Shown here: piece by piece, positions 25,913-34,865 of the stretch
Numbering within the stretch: position 1 is the stretch's first letter
Layout of the letters: each line of letters starts with the position of its first letter
From: an uncultured Bacteroides sp.
GTDB lineage: Bacteria; Bacteroidota; Bacteroidia; Bacteroidales; Bacteroidaceae
Direction of reading: 5' to 3'
Assembly (NCBI GenBank): GCA_934716785.1
Contig: CAKUYM010000006.1
Span: 1-47,351, forward strand
Length of the DNA: 47,351 bases
The notes under the pieces: generated by a model
Told to the model about the DNA's origin: nothing
The model's database searches: none
The model's input: the letters and a program-made list of their open reading frames with translations, nothing else
Made by a program: the position numbers and the translations under genes

Positions 25913-25957
25913 AAAAAAACTCTCCTTCAAGTTGCTTTGAGCAAGTTTGAAGGAGAG
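25913..25957 (-). terminator. Terminator after acyl-CoA synthetase gene
   Basis: CTCTCCTTCAA (25920-25930) pairs perfectly with TTGAAGGAGAG (25947-25957), with further partial pairing inside. Reading on the minus strand the stem is followed by a run of seven T (complement of 25913-25919). 33 bases past the stop codon. Confidence 0.85.
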
Positions 25958-25989
25958 ATTTCTTTACGTATAAAAGGTTGTTCCTTTAT

Positions 25990-27645
25990 TTACTTCTCGT
26001 CATTTTTGCGAATTTCCACACGGCGGATTTTACCGCTGATAGTCTTCGGAAGTTCTTCAACGAATTCAATTACGCGCGGATATTTATAAGGTGCAGTCAC
26101 TTTCTTCACGTGGTTCTGCAATTCCTTAATCAGTTCTTCTCCGGCACGTGCTTTATAGTCTTTGGATAGAACTATCGTAGCCTTGACCACCTGTCCGCGA
26201 ATCTCATCAGGAACTCCCGTGATGGCACATTCCACGACTGCCGGATGAGTCATCAGTGCGCTCTCTACCTCGAATGGGCCGATACGATAGCCGGAGCTCT
26301 TGATTACATCATCTGCACGGCCCACAAACCAAAGATAGCCGTCCTCATCTTTCCAAGCGACGTCTCCGGTATAATAGATGCCGTCATGCCAAGCTTCGCG
26401 GGTGCGTTCGGCATCGCGATAGTACTCTTTGAAAAGTCCGATGGGTTTTCCCTTGCTGGTGCGGATAACGATTTGCCCCTGCTCGCCGGCTTCAACCGAA
26501 CGGCCCTCATGGTCTATCAAGTCAACATTATACTGCGGGTTCGGCAACCCCATGCTGCCCGGCTTCGGTTCCATCCAAGGCATGGTGGCAATGGTCAGGG
26601 TAGTCTCCGTTTGTCCGAAGCCTTCCATCAGTTTGATGCCTGTCAGTTTTTTGAACGTCTCGAATACGGCGGGGTTCAATGCCTCACCGGCAATCGTGCA
26701 ATATTGGAGTGACGACAAGTCATACTTTGTCAGGTCTTCGTGAATCAGGAAGCGGAAGATTGTGGGCGGTGCGCAGAGCGAAGTGACCTTATATTCTTGT
26801 ATCTTCTCCAAAATGGCTGCCGGAGTGAACTTCTCGTGGTCGTAGACAAAGATGTTGGCACCGGCAATCCACTGACCGTAGAGCTTGCCCCATACAGCCT
26901 TGCCCCAACCGGTGTCGGCGATGGTGAGGTGGAGGCTGTCCTCTTTCAGGTTGTGCCAGAAGCTGCCCGTGACGATATGCCCTAATGGATAAGTAAAGTC
27001 ATGCGCCACCATTTTAGGTTCGCCGGTAGTGCCGGAGGTGAAATACATCAATGAAATATCGTCGTTGGTATTGGCATGTCTCGGACGAACAAACGGAGCG
27101 GCGTTCTCGATACCCTGATGAAAATCCTCAAACCCTTCCGGAATTTCAGGACCGACACTGACCAACTTTTCAACGGTAGGACACTCGGGCATGGCATCTT
27201 TGATATGTTGCAGGATGACTTCCTCGCCGGCGGCTACAATCATCTTGATGTCGGCCGCATTGCAGCGATATACAATATCCTTCTTGGTCAGCAGATGAGT
27301 GGCGGGGATAACGGTTGCACCCAGTTTGTGAAGGGCGATGATACTGAACCAGAACTCGTAGCGGCGTTTCAGAATCAGCATCACCATGTCGCCTCGGCCG
27401 ATACCCATACTTTGAAAGTAAGCGGCGGTCATGTCTGTATATCGCTTCATGTCGGCAAAGGAGAACTGGCGGCTCTCACCTTTGTCGTTAGTCCAAAGCA
27501 GGGCGTTCTTGTCGGGTTGCTCGGCAGCCCAGACGTCTACGACGTCATAACCGAAGTTAAAATTCTCCGGGACATTTATCTTCAAGTTCTTGATGAAGTC
27601 CTCTTGTGAACTGAAAGAGGTTTGTGATAAAAATCTTTCTACCAT
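25990..27645 (-). CDS. AMP-binding acyl-CoA/acetyl-CoA synthetase
   Basis: Activates a carboxylic acid to its CoA thioester through an acyl-adenylate, 551 residues. The P-loop-like motif [16 protein letters not shown] lies at 201-216, followed by GFGQTET, then [20 protein letters not shown] with [13 protein letters not shown] (hinge and A8 region) and the C-terminal catalytic lysine Lys539 in ISGKIRR. Length fits medium-chain acyl-CoA ligases of the family often annotated as acetyl-CoA synthetase in Bacteroides. It follows an XRE-cupin regulator by 8 bases, so the pair is co-transcribed and the regulator probably senses a related metabolite. Chain-length preference is not decidable. Confidence 0.9.
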   Translation of the reverse strand: MVERFLSQTSFSSQEDFIKNLKINVPENFNFGYDVVDVWAAEQPDKNALLWTNDKGESRQFSFADMKRYTDMTAAYFQSMGIGRGDMVMLILKRRYEFWFSIIALHKLGATVIPATHLLTKKDIVYRCNAADIKMIVAAGEEVILQHIKDAMPECPTVEKLVSVGPEIPEGFEDFHQGIENAAPFVRPRHANTNDDISLMYFTSGTTGEPKMVAHDFTYPLGHIVTGSFWHNLKEDSLHLTIADTGWGKAVWGKLYGQWIAGANIFVYDHEKFTPAAILEKIQEYKVTSLCAPPTIFRFLIHEDLTKYDLSSLQYCTIAGEALNPAVFETFKKLTGIKLMEGFGQTETTLTIATMPWMEPKPGSMGLPNPQYNVDLIDHEGRSVEAGEQGQIVIRTSKGKPIGLFKEYYRDAERTREAWHDGIYYTGDVAWKDEDGYLWFVGRADDVIKSSGYRIGPFEVESALMTHPAVVECAITGVPDEIRGQVVKATIVLSKDYKARAGEELIKELQNHVKKVTAPYKYPRVIEFVEELPKTISGKIRRVEIRKNDEK

Positions 27646-27653
27646 ATATATTG

Positions 27654-28208
27654 TTACATAATTACAGCCAGAAAACGTACCGTTTTACCATCGAGCGCTT
27701 TCATGCCATGTGGAAGTTTGGAATTAAAGTAAATGCTGTCTCCTTGATTGAGGGTGATTTCCTTGCCGTCGATGTCGATAAGCATGCGCCCTTCAATTAC
27801 AAGGTTGAATTCCTGCCCGTTGTGTTTGTTGTAATGGATGGCCTCATCATCTCCTTTCGGCTCAACGGTAACGATGAACGGGTCGGCGGTGCGGTTCATG
27901 AAGCCTGATGCCAATGCTTGGTATTTGTAGGCTCTCGTGCGTTCGATGCTCACACCTTTGCCTGCACGGGTCACGAAGTAACTGCTCATCTTAGGCTCCT
28001 CGCCAAACATCAAAGCATCGAGGGCGACATTGTAAGTGCGGGCAATCTTTTGCAGCATACTGACAGAAATGTCGTACTCTCCTGTTTCTGCAAGCCGATA
28101 TTCTTCTGCAGAAATATCGCTGTCGCGGGCAATGTCTTCAGTAGTCAGTTCCAGCACATCGCGCAATCCGCGAAGACGTTCTGCTATCTGTTTAATTTGG
28201 TCATTCAT
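27654..28208 (-). CDS. XRE-family regulator with cupin sensor domain
   Basis: Cytoplasmic DNA-binding regulator, 184 residues. Residues about 5-65 form a helix-turn-helix of the XRE type ([41 protein letters not shown] in segments). Residues about 105-184 form a cupin barrel ([39 protein letters not shown]), probably the ligand sensor. It lies immediately upstream of, and in the same direction as, the acyl-CoA synthetase, so it likely controls it and itself. Ligand unknown. Upstream gene proC is 68 bases away and may be in the same transcript. Confidence 0.9.
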   Translation of the reverse strand: MNDQIKQIAERLRGLRDVLELTTEDIARDSDISAEEYRLAETGEYDISVSMLQKIARTYNVALDALMFGEEPKMSSYFVTRAGKGVSIERTRAYKYQALASGFMNRTADPFIVTVEPKGDDEAIHYNKHNGQEFNLVIEGRMLIDIDGKEITLNQGDSIYFNSKLPHGMKALDGKTVRFLAVIM

Positions 28209-28276
28209 GTTATTAAAGTTATTGGTGATTAGTTATAGTAATAGCCACGGATTCTTCTATCAGGCACGGCTTACCG

Positions 28277-29050
28277 CTATTTCGATGCTTTCATCGCCCG
28301 GATGATGGCGGAGGTGAAGCCGTTGTGCTCCAGCTCGTTGATTCCTTTGATGGTGATTCCGCCCGGAGTGGTCACTTTGTCGATCTCTATGCCGGGGTGG
28401 GTGTCATTATTCAGAATCAGTGCGGCGGCTCCTTTCAGTGATTGCGCTACCATGGTCATTGCATCTTTCGGGCGGATTCCCATTTCTATTCCGGCTTGCA
28501 TGGCTGCCTGAACATATTTCAGGACGTAGGCAATGCCGCATGAGGCCAATGCGGTAGCTGCCGCTATCTTCTCTTCGGGAATGAGCATTACACTCCCCAT
28601 CTCGCTGAAAAGTTGGAGAATGAACTTATCTTGTTCGTCATTCGTATTGCGCGCGGCAACGAGCGTCATGCTTTCCAGTTCGCTGATGGCGGTATTGGGG
28701 ATGAGGCGGAACATCGGCATCTCCGGTGATACCACATAATGGGCCAACTCCTCGAAACAGATGCCGGCGGCTACGGAGATGAGTATCTGCTTGCTCTTTA
28801 ATTTCAACTCACGCATGACGGGTTGCATCAACCAAGGCTTTACAGCGAGGATAACGATGTCTGCTCCCTGTGCTGCTTCTACATTATTGTGAGTGGTGGA
28901 AATGCCCGGAAATTTTTTCTTCAGTTGCTCCAGCTTGCCTGCGCTTGGGTTGGATACGGTGATATCTGAATCCTCTACCAGACTTCCTTTTGCCAGACCA
29001 CGGGCGATGGAACCGCCCATATTGCCTGCACCGATGATGGCTATTTTCAT
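28277..29050 (-). CDS. proC: Pyrroline-5-carboxylate reductase
   Basis: Last step of proline synthesis, reducing pyrroline-5-carboxylate with NAD(P)H. 257 residues from the Met at 29050, which begins MKIAIIGAGNMGGSIARGL, the Rossmann dinucleotide-binding motif; an upstream ATG adds three residues (MHN) and is less likely. The C-terminal domain carries ALASCGIAYVLKYVQA and the conserved VTTPGGITIKGINELE. It has its own promoter (29082-29112) overlapping the argD terminator, so it is separate from the arginine operon though adjacent. Glutamate 5-kinase is nearby (33704-34786), proA is not. Confidence 0.96.
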   Translation of the reverse strand: MKIAIIGAGNMGGSIARGLAKGSLVEDSDITVSNPSAGKLEQLKKKFPGISTTHNNVEAAQGADIVILAVKPWLMQPVMRELKLKSKQILISVAAGICFEELAHYVVSPEMPMFRLIPNTAISELESMTLVAARNTNDEQDKFILQLFSEMGSVMLIPEEKIAAATALASCGIAYVLKYVQAAMQAGIEMGIRPKDAMTMVAQSLKGAAALILNNDTHPGIEIDKVTTPGGITIKGINELEHNGFTSAIIRAMKASK

Positions 29051-29081
29051 ATTATGCATATTTTTAATGAGTTGTTATGGA

Positions 29082-29112
29082 CAAAGGTAACGGTAAATTG
29101 CGAAAAAACAAA
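29082..29112 (-). promoter_or_regulatory. Promoter for proC
   Basis: Minus strand TTTG (29109-29112) and TACCTTTG (29082-29089) with a 19-base spacer: a full match to the Bacteroides consensus. The -33 box overlaps the T tract of the argD terminator. Confidence 0.75.
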
Positions 29113-29156
29113 AAGCAGCCCGAATAAGAAATGAATTTCTGATAGAGGCTGCTTTT
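29109..29156 (-). terminator. Terminator of the arginine operon
   Basis: AAAAGCAGCC (29111-29120) pairs with GGCTGCTTTT (29147-29156), with an inner stem AGAAAT/ATTTCT. On the minus strand the stem is followed by TTTTGTTTTTTC. 31 bases past the argD stop. Confidence 0.85.
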
Positions 29157-29187
29157 ACCGTTGGCTGTTTATTAATCAAATGAGCGA

Positions 29188-30309
29188 CTATAGTATTCTC
29201 TTGAACCGCGTGAGGAACTCGTCCGCTTCCTCCATGCTGAGGCAGAGAGGCGGGAGGAGACGCAATACGTTCGTACCGCTTGCTCCGGTGAACACATGCT
29301 CGTCATAGATGAGACGGCTGCGCAATTCTTTGATGGGATTCTCAAATTCGAGCCCGATCATAAGGCCGCGTCCGCGCACTTCTTTGATTTGCGGGAATTT
29401 CTTCAGTTCTTCCAACAGGTAGCTGCCCACTTTGGTTGCATTTTCCACAAGGTTCTCCTGTTCGATAACATCCATCACGGCGAGGGCAGCCGAACATGCC
29501 AAGTGGTTACCGCCGAAAGTGGTTCCTAATTGTCCGTACACAGGCTTGAACATCGGGCTGATAAGAACGCCTGCCATCGGAAATCCGTTTCCGATGCCTT
29601 TGGCTACGGTGATGATATCCGGTCTGATGCCGTTGTATTGATGGGCGAAGAACTTTCCGCTACGACCGTATCCGCTTTGAATCTCGTCGAGAATCAGTAC
29701 TGTACCCGTCTCGGTGCATGCCTTGCGGAGTTCCTGCATAAATTCGGTAGTCGGTATCTTAATGCCGCCCACACCTTGTATTCCTTCGATGATAACGGCG
29801 CATACATCTCCTTTGGACAACTCTTGCTTCATGGCTTCGATGTCATTCAGAGGAAGATAGGCCACGTGCCCGTTATTGTTGATAGGGGCGATGATGGCGG
29901 GATTGTTGGTTGCCTCCACAGCCAGTGAGGTACGCCCGTGGAAAGCCTTGCTGAAGGAAACCACCTTGGTGCGTCCGTTGTGGAAGGAAGCCAGTTTCAG
30001 AGCATTCTCATTGGCTTCGGCACCGCTGTTGATAAGAAACAGGCTGTAATCATCGTAGCCGGAAATCTTGCCCAGCCGTTCGGCTACCTGCTGTTGCAGT
30101 TTGTTGATTACCGAGTTTGAATAGAAACCGAGGTTGGCAACTTGGTTGCTGATCATCTCTACATAGTGGGGATGGGCGTGACCGATGGAAATCACGGCAT
30201 GACCGCCGTAAAGATCCAAGTACTCGGTACCGTTCTCGTCCCAGACTTTGCAGCCTTTCCCTTTGACTATATTGACATTATATAAAGGATATACGTCGAA
30301 TAATTTCAT
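29188..30309 (-). CDS. argD: Acetylornithine/succinylornithine aminotransferase
   Basis: PLP-dependent transaminase of arginine synthesis, 373 residues. The PLP lysine is Lys237 in TVAKGIGNGFPM, with LILDEIQSGYGR (Asp208 contacts the pyridine nitrogen) and NSGAEANENALK upstream. In Bacteroides the pathway is known to use N-succinyl rather than N-acetyl intermediates at the transcarbamylase step, so the natural substrate may be N-succinylornithine; this cannot be read from the residues seen. It follows argC by 30 bases, a gap that contains an 18-bp tandem duplication. Last gene of the operon. Confidence 0.95.
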   Translation of the reverse strand: MKLFDVYPLYNVNIVKGKGCKVWDENGTEYLDLYGGHAVISIGHAHPHYVEMISNQVANLGFYSNSVINKLQQQVAERLGKISGYDDYSLFLINSGAEANENALKLASFHNGRTKVVSFSKAFHGRTSLAVEATNNPAIIAPINNNGHVAYLPLNDIEAMKQELSKGDVCAVIIEGIQGVGGIKIPTTEFMQELRKACTETGTVLILDEIQSGYGRSGKFFAHQYNGIRPDIITVAKGIGNGFPMAGVLISPMFKPVYGQLGTTFGGNHLACSAALAVMDVIEQENLVENATKVGSYLLEELKKFPQIKEVRGRGLMIGLEFENPIKELRSRLIYDEHVFTGASGTNVLRLLPPLCLSMEEADEFLTRFKRIL

Positions 30310-30313
30310 AATT

Positions 30314-30349
30314 CTTGATTTTTAAAATGCACTTGATTTTTAAAATGCA
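30314..30349. repeat. 18-bp tandem duplication at argC-argD junction
   Basis: CTTGATTTTTAAAATGCA occurs twice in tandem at 30314-30331 and 30332-30349. The second copy contains the argC stop codon and last codons, the first lies in the gap before argD. Exact repeat, typical of replication slippage. Confidence 0.9.
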
Positions 30350-31308
30350 CTTGGCTTCAAACGTAGCCCTACCGTCTCTTCGAGGTTGAACATCAGGTTC
30401 ATGTTGTGAACCGCTTGTCCGCTGGCACCTTTCAGCAAGTTGTCGATGCAGGAGATAATCAATAGCTTGTCGCCATGTTTCTCAAGATGTATCAGACACT
30501 TGTTGGTGTTGACCACCTGTTTGAGGTCGATATTCTTGTCTACGATGTGCACAAACGAATCTTTTGCATAATACTCTTCGTACATGCGGACAATCTCTTC
30601 GAGGGCAACTTTCGTCTTGACCACAAGGGTGGCGAAGATGCCGCGCGGAAAGTCGCCACGGTACGGAATGAAGTCTATATCCGAGTCAAAACTGTTCTGC
30701 AACTGCTTCAGTGACTGTTTGATTTCCGGCACGTGCTGGTGTTCGAATGCCTTGTACACACTTATATTATTGTTCCTCCAACTGAAATGACTGGTAGCTC
30801 CCGGCTTCACGCCGGCTCCGGTACTTCCTGTAATGGCGTTTACCGAAATGTCATCCGTCAGCATCAGGTTCTTGGCAAGCGGGAGCAGACCCAATTGGAT
30901 GCAGGTAGCAAAGCAACCGGGATTGGCAACGTGCTTCGCCGTACAGGTGGCACGACGGTTCAACTCGGGCAGGCCGTAGATAAAGTCGTGATCGTCACTC
31001 TTGATGCGGTAGTCCATGGAGAGGTCGATAATCTTCAAGTCCTCCGGTATGTTGTGGCTTTCCATGAATTTCTTCGTGTCGCCGTGGGCGGTGCAGAAGA
31101 AAAGAACATCGATTTCGTCCAATGGCAGTTGGTCGGTAAATCTCAAATCCGTTTCTCCATACAAGCCTTCGTGCACGTCGGTGATTTTGTTTCCGGCATT
31201 GCTGCTACTGTTGACAAATACGATATCAGTCTCCGGATGGTTGAGCAGCAGGCGGATTAATTCGCCTGCCGTATATCCTGCGCCACCAATGATTCCTGCT
31301 TTGATCAT
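30340..31308 (-). CDS. argC: N-acetyl(succinyl)-gamma-glutamyl-phosphate reductase
   Basis: NADPH-dependent reduction of the acylglutamyl phosphate to the semialdehyde, 322 residues. N-terminal AGIIGGAGYTAGELIRLLLNHPE is the NADP-binding motif, the nucleophile is Cys132 in VANPGCFATCIQLGLLPL, and the HFSWRNNNI and PYRGDFPRGIF stretches are conserved in ArgC. The start overlaps the argG stop by four bases (ATGA), so translation is coupled. The last codons lie in a tandem duplication. Standard length, no anomalies. Confidence 0.96.
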   Translation of the reverse strand: MIKAGIIGGAGYTAGELIRLLLNHPETDIVFVNSSSNAGNKITDVHEGLYGETDLRFTDQLPLDEIDVLFFCTAHGDTKKFMESHNIPEDLKIIDLSMDYRIKSDDHDFIYGLPELNRRATCTAKHVANPGCFATCIQLGLLPLAKNLMLTDDISVNAITGSTGAGVKPGATSHFSWRNNNISVYKAFEHQHVPEIKQSLKQLQNSFDSDIDFIPYRGDFPRGIFATLVVKTKVALEEIVRMYEEYYAKDSFVHIVDKNIDLKQVVNTNKCLIHLEKHGDKLLIISCIDNLLKGASGQAVHNMNLMFNLEETVGLRLKPSAF

Positions 31309-32513
31309 ATTTCTTCGTCTTTATGGTTGTTATAGTAAACGCGCAGCGGAGTGGAGGTCACTTTGATAAAGCCTTTGGCATCTTCTGCCGTCCAACCTTT
31401 CTGCATCTCACCGTATTCTCCGAATTTAGTCTTCACGAGGTCGTCTTTCGATTCTACACCTACGGTAGAGAATGAAAGCGGACGAAGTTCGAGGATGGCA
31501 GTACCGTTTACGTTGCGTTGGCTCTCTTGCAGCATCGCTTCGATGTCGCGCATTACAGGTTCCAAGTACTGACTCTCGTGCAGGAACATACCATACCAGT
31601 TGGCCACTTGGTCTTTCCAGTACTGTTGCCATTTGCTCAGTGTATATTTCTCGAGGAAGCGGTGAGCACCGATAATCAACATTGGGGCGGCGGCTTCGAA
31701 ACCTACACGGCCTTTGATGCCGATAATCGTATCGCCGACGTGCATATCGCGGCCGATGGCGTAAGCGGAACCGATCTCTTCTACTTTTTGAATGGCTTTA
31801 ATCGGGTCGTCGAATTTCTCATCGTTGACAGCCTTCAACTCACCCTTCTCAAAAGTCAGGCGGAGTTGTTCGCTGCCTTCTTTCTTAACGTGTTTCAGGT
31901 AGGCACTCTCAGGCAGTCCTTGTGCCGAGTCGAGGATTTCACCTCCACAGATGGAAGTTCCCCACAAACCTACGTTGTACGAGTATTTCAGTTTGGCGAA
32001 GTCTGCCTTGAAACCATGCTTGTTCAGATAGTCGATTTCTTCCTGGCGGCTCAATGCCATATCACGGGTCAGAGTGATGATTTCTACGTTTGGCGCCAAC
32101 ACGAGGAAAGTCATATCGAAACGAATCTGGTCGTTGCCGGCTCCTGTAGACCCATGAGCAATGGCGTCCGCTCCGATTTCGTTGGCATAACGTGCGATGG
32201 CCAATGCCTGAAAAATACGTTCGGAGCTGACCGAAATCGGATAAGTACCGTTGCGCAGCACATTTCCGAAAACCATATATTTCAAGCTCTTCTCGTAGTA
32301 TTCCTGAGTAACGTCCAGTGTGACGTATTTTACTGCCCCTAATTTATAGGCGTTCTCCTCGTTCGTTTTCAGTTGTTCTTCACTGAAACCGCCCGTATTG
32401 GCACAAGCTGCATATACTTCATAGCCTTTTTCTTTGGCGAGGTACATAACGGTGAACGATGTGTCCAGTCCGCCGCTGAATGCCACCACTACTTTTTTCT
32501 TCTTTTCTTCCAT
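31305..32513 (-). CDS. argG: Argininosuccinate synthase
   Basis: Condenses citrulline and aspartate with ATP to argininosuccinate, 402 residues. VVVAFSGGLDTSF near the N-terminus is the ATP pyrophosphatase loop; ANTGGFSEEQ, AHGSTGAGNDQIRFD and YNVGLWGTSICGGEILD are conserved in ArgG. It lies 15 bases downstream of the GNAT gene and overlaps argC. Its partner argH is at 46005-47345, far from this operon. Confidence 0.96.
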   Translation of the reverse strand: MEEKKKKVVVAFSGGLDTSFTVMYLAKEKGYEVYAACANTGGFSEEQLKTNEENAYKLGAVKYVTLDVTQEYYEKSLKYMVFGNVLRNGTYPISVSSERIFQALAIARYANEIGADAIAHGSTGAGNDQIRFDMTFLVLAPNVEIITLTRDMALSRQEEIDYLNKHGFKADFAKLKYSYNVGLWGTSICGGEILDSAQGLPESAYLKHVKKEGSEQLRLTFEKGELKAVNDEKFDDPIKAIQKVEEIGSAYAIGRDMHVGDTIIGIKGRVGFEAAAPMLIIGAHRFLEKYTLSKWQQYWKDQVANWYGMFLHESQYLEPVMRDIEAMLQESQRNVNGTAILELRPLSFSTVGVESKDDLVKTKFGEYGEMQKGWTAEDAKGFIKVTSTPLRVYYNNHKDEEI

Positions 32514-32528
32514 AGTGCTGTATTTTTT

Positions 32529-33107
32529 TTAAATGTTATTTCTTTCTTGTTCTTTTTTTATGTTCCGCGGGTCTGCCGGGTCGTACAGCATGGCTGTACA
32601 GATACAGAATTTGCGGTTTTTGGCCACCAGGATACTGTGGTTGATGCACCCTTCGCATCCTTTCCAGAATGCCTCGTCGTCTGTCAGTTCATTGAACGTG
32701 ACGGGCACGTAGCCCAGCTCCGTATTCATCTTCATCACGGCCGCACCGGAAGTCAGACTGAATATCTTCGCTTTCGGCCATCGGAGACGTGCCAGTTGGA
32801 AAGAAGCCTGTTTGATGCGTTTTGCCAACCCCAAACCACGGAAATCGGGATGAACAATCAGACCGGAAGTGGCCACATATTGTTTGTTGCCCCATGACTC
32901 GATATACGTAAATCCGGCAAATGTGTCACCGCAAAGAGCAATGATTGCCTTGCCTTCCTTCATCTTTGTCGCTACGTATTCGTGTGTACGTTCCGCAATT
33001 CCTGTTCCTCGTACGGCGGCTGCTTTTCTGATCGTATCCAAAATAGTGTCAACGTAAACCTCGTGTGAGGCGTCGGCTACCATAACATCTATTTGTTGAG
33101 TGTCCAT
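32529..33107 (-). CDS. GNAT-family N-acyltransferase in arginine operon
   Basis: 192 residues. The acyl-CoA pyrophosphate loop is RGLGLA at 90-95, preceded by the beta-strand VATSGLIVHPDF, so it is a GNAT acyltransferase. C-terminally it has Cys151, Cys154, Cys168 and Cys170 (CxxC then CxC), a possible metal site unusual for GNATs. Position between argR and argG makes it the natural candidate for the first step, N-acylation of glutamate (acetyl or succinyl), because no classical argA or argJ is seen here. That function is inference; the family is clear. Confidence 0.88.
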   Translation of the reverse strand: MDTQQIDVMVADASHEVYVDTILDTIRKAAAVRGTGIAERTHEYVATKMKEGKAIIALCGDTFAGFTYIESWGNKQYVATSGLIVHPDFRGLGLAKRIKQASFQLARLRWPKAKIFSLTSGAAVMKMNTELGYVPVTFNELTDDEAFWKGCEGCINHSILVAKNRKFCICTAMLYDPADPRNIKKEQERNNI

Positions 33108-33136
33108 TTCTTTATGTATATAATAGGTATGTATAA

Positions 33137-33610
33137 TTATTCGATATTCGGGATGATGAGTGACAATAACTGACGTATCTTACTGATGGCGGCTCCTTCA
33201 CGCAGCACCAGCATAATTGTATCGTCTCCGGCAATGGTTCCGAGTATTTCGCTGAATTCATTGTTGTCAATGTCATATGCCATGCTGCTTGCATAGCCGG
33301 GGCGGGTGCGGATAACGGCAATATTACCTGAGAACTGCAAGGAGATAAATCCGTTGTTGCGTAACATTTCGCCGGCGCTCTGGTCGGTAGAACGTTTATA
33401 CATAATGTTGTTCGGAAGTACATATACATACTTTCCGTTCATGCTGGCAGCTTTGGCCACTTTTAGTTGTTTCAAGTCGCGGGAGAGGGTGGCTTGGGTC
33501 AGTTCGAAGCCTTCGCGGTTCAGCTCTTGCAGCAGTTCTTCCTGCGAGCCGACCTCTTTGCTTGAGATAATCATTTTGATGGCATCTAACCGATTTGCTT
33601 TCTTCTTCAT
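33137..33610 (-). CDS. argR: Arginine repressor
   Basis: Hexameric regulator of arginine genes, 157 residues. The N-terminal winged helix has KEVGSQEELLQELNREGFELTQATLSRDLKQL, with the ATLSRDL recognition segment typical of ArgR; the C-terminal domain carries GTIAGDDTIMLVLREG with the Asp pair that binds L-arginine. First gene of the argR-GNAT-argG-argC-argD operon. Four TGCATA-type sites and a -7 box lie in its 93-base upstream region, consistent with autorepression. Confidence 0.96.
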   Translation of the reverse strand: MKKKANRLDAIKMIISSKEVGSQEELLQELNREGFELTQATLSRDLKQLKVAKAASMNGKYVYVLPNNIMYKRSTDQSAGEMLRNNGFISLQFSGNIAVIRTRPGYASSMAYDIDNNEFSEILGTIAGDDTIMLVLREGAAISKIRQLLSLIIPNIE

Positions 33611-33690
33611 TGCATAATTATTCTAATAACGCTGCAAAAGTATGCATTATTTCGGAAAAAAAGATGCATAAATCATGTTTTTTTTGCATA
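33611..33690 (-). promoter_or_regulatory. argR promoter with four candidate ArgR sites
   Basis: TACTTTTG on the minus strand (33635-33642) is a -7 box. Around it lie TGCATAATT (33611), TGCATTATT (33643), TGCATAAAT (33665) and TGCATAAAA (33685) on the plus strand, all same orientation. The last three are 22 and 20 bases apart, about two helical turns each. One site overlaps the -7 box and one abuts the start codon. Binding by ArgR is inferred. Confidence 0.6.
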
Positions 33691-33703
33691 AAAGTGAAAA
33701 GGA

Positions 33704-34786
33704 TTATTCAATATACAGATAATCGTAGTGTACTACCGGCTTCTTTCCGTGCTTTCCCATGGCTTCTTGTGCCTGCCTTGAGTTGCAGTTTACCTTTCCT
33801 ACACCTACTTGGTTGCCCTGAAAATCGATGATGCGGACGATATCGTCTTTCTCGAATTCTCCTTCGATACGGGTAATTCCAATGGGAAGTATGCTGACCG
33901 CTTTCTCTGAATTCAGTACTTCTGTGGCGCATTCATTGATATGGATCTCTCCTTTGGCGAATCCTTCGCTGTGTGCAATCCATTTCTTGACACTGGATAC
34001 AGGCTCTTCCGAAGGGATGAAACGCGTGCATAACGTATCCTCCGGATGTTGCAACAAGTCTACTAAAATATTATCCCGTTTTCCGTTGGCGATGATGACT
34101 GTAATGCCTTCATCGGCCACTTTTCGGGCTATGTTTGTCTTTGTCAGCATACCGCCGCGTCCGAAACTGGATTTGGATGCTTGGATGTAGTTGGATAAAT
34201 CTTTTCCATGACCGATCTCACGGATGACAGAAGAGTCGGGATCGGCGGGAGAACCGTTATAGATGCCGTCGATGTTGCTGAGGATGATGAGGGCTTGCGC
34301 ATCCATCATGGATGCGATAAGCCCCGACAGTTCGTCATTGTCTGTGAACATCAATTCGCTGACCGAAATCGTATCGTTCTCATTGACGATGGGGATGACG
34401 CTGTTCTCGAGCATCACCGTCATACAATTCTTTTGGTTCAGATAGTGGCGGCGTGTCCCGAAATTCTCTTTGGTAGTCAATACTTGCCCCACGGCAATGC
34501 CATGCTCGCGGAAGAGTTCGTAATAGCGGTTGATCAGTTTTGCCTGGCCCACGGCAGAGAACAGTTGGCGCTGGTCTACACTGTCGAGCTTCTTCTGCGG
34601 GTGTATCTCGCTGCGTCCGGAAGCGACTGCTCCCGAAGAGACCAAAATGATTTCCACACCGGATTTGTGCAATTCCGCAATTTGGTCAACAAGTGCCGAC
34701 ATACGCGTGACATCTAACGTTCCGTCACGACGTGCCAATACATTACTTCCTACTTTTACTGTGATCCGTGTAAATCCCTGTTTCAT
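33704..34786 (-). CDS. proB: Glutamate 5-kinase
   Basis: First step of proline synthesis, phosphorylating glutamate, 360 residues. The amino-acid kinase domain starts ITVKVGSNVLA, with ILVSSGAVASGR and IVNENDTISVSELMFTDNDELSGLIA (substrate and ATP contacts), and GRGGMLTKTNIARKVADEGI. The C-terminal 80 residues (about 275-360, KGEIHINECATEVL, DIVRIIDFQGNQVGVGKVNC) are a PUA domain. proA is not next to it, unlike the usual proBA pair. Its promoter -7 box is at 34809-34816. argR follows 93 bases downstream behind its own promoter. Confidence 0.96.
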   Translation of the reverse strand: MKQGFTRITVKVGSNVLARRDGTLDVTRMSALVDQIAELHKSGVEIILVSSGAVASGRSEIHPQKKLDSVDQRQLFSAVGQAKLINRYYELFREHGIAVGQVLTTKENFGTRRHYLNQKNCMTVMLENSVIPIVNENDTISVSELMFTDNDELSGLIASMMDAQALIILSNIDGIYNGSPADPDSSVIREIGHGKDLSNYIQASKSSFGRGGMLTKTNIARKVADEGITVIIANGKRDNILVDLLQHPEDTLCTRFIPSEEPVSSVKKWIAHSEGFAKGEIHINECATEVLNSEKAVSILPIGITRIEGEFEKDDIVRIIDFQGNQVGVGKVNCNSRQAQEAMGKHGKKPVVHYDYLYIE

Positions 34787-34808
34787 TTTAACTGACGATT
34801 TGAAAGCG

Positions 34809-34816
34809 CAAATATA
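34809..34816 (-). promoter_or_regulatory. -7 box for proB
   Basis: Minus strand TATATTTG matches TAnnTTTG 23 bases before the proB ATG. The -33 box is weak (TTTC with a 23-base spacer), so only the -7 box is clear. Confidence 0.45.
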
Positions 34817-34865
34817 GAACTTTTTGTCGAAATGTTACTGAAACAGGTCGAAAAGAATTATCTTT

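Larger units (their letters stand above)
25564..25989. other. Intergenic region upstream of GT gene
   Basis: 426 bases without a gene. It holds the GT promoter, the 22-bp palindrome array and the terminator of the acyl-CoA synthetase, listed separately. Nothing else recognised. Confidence 0.5.
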
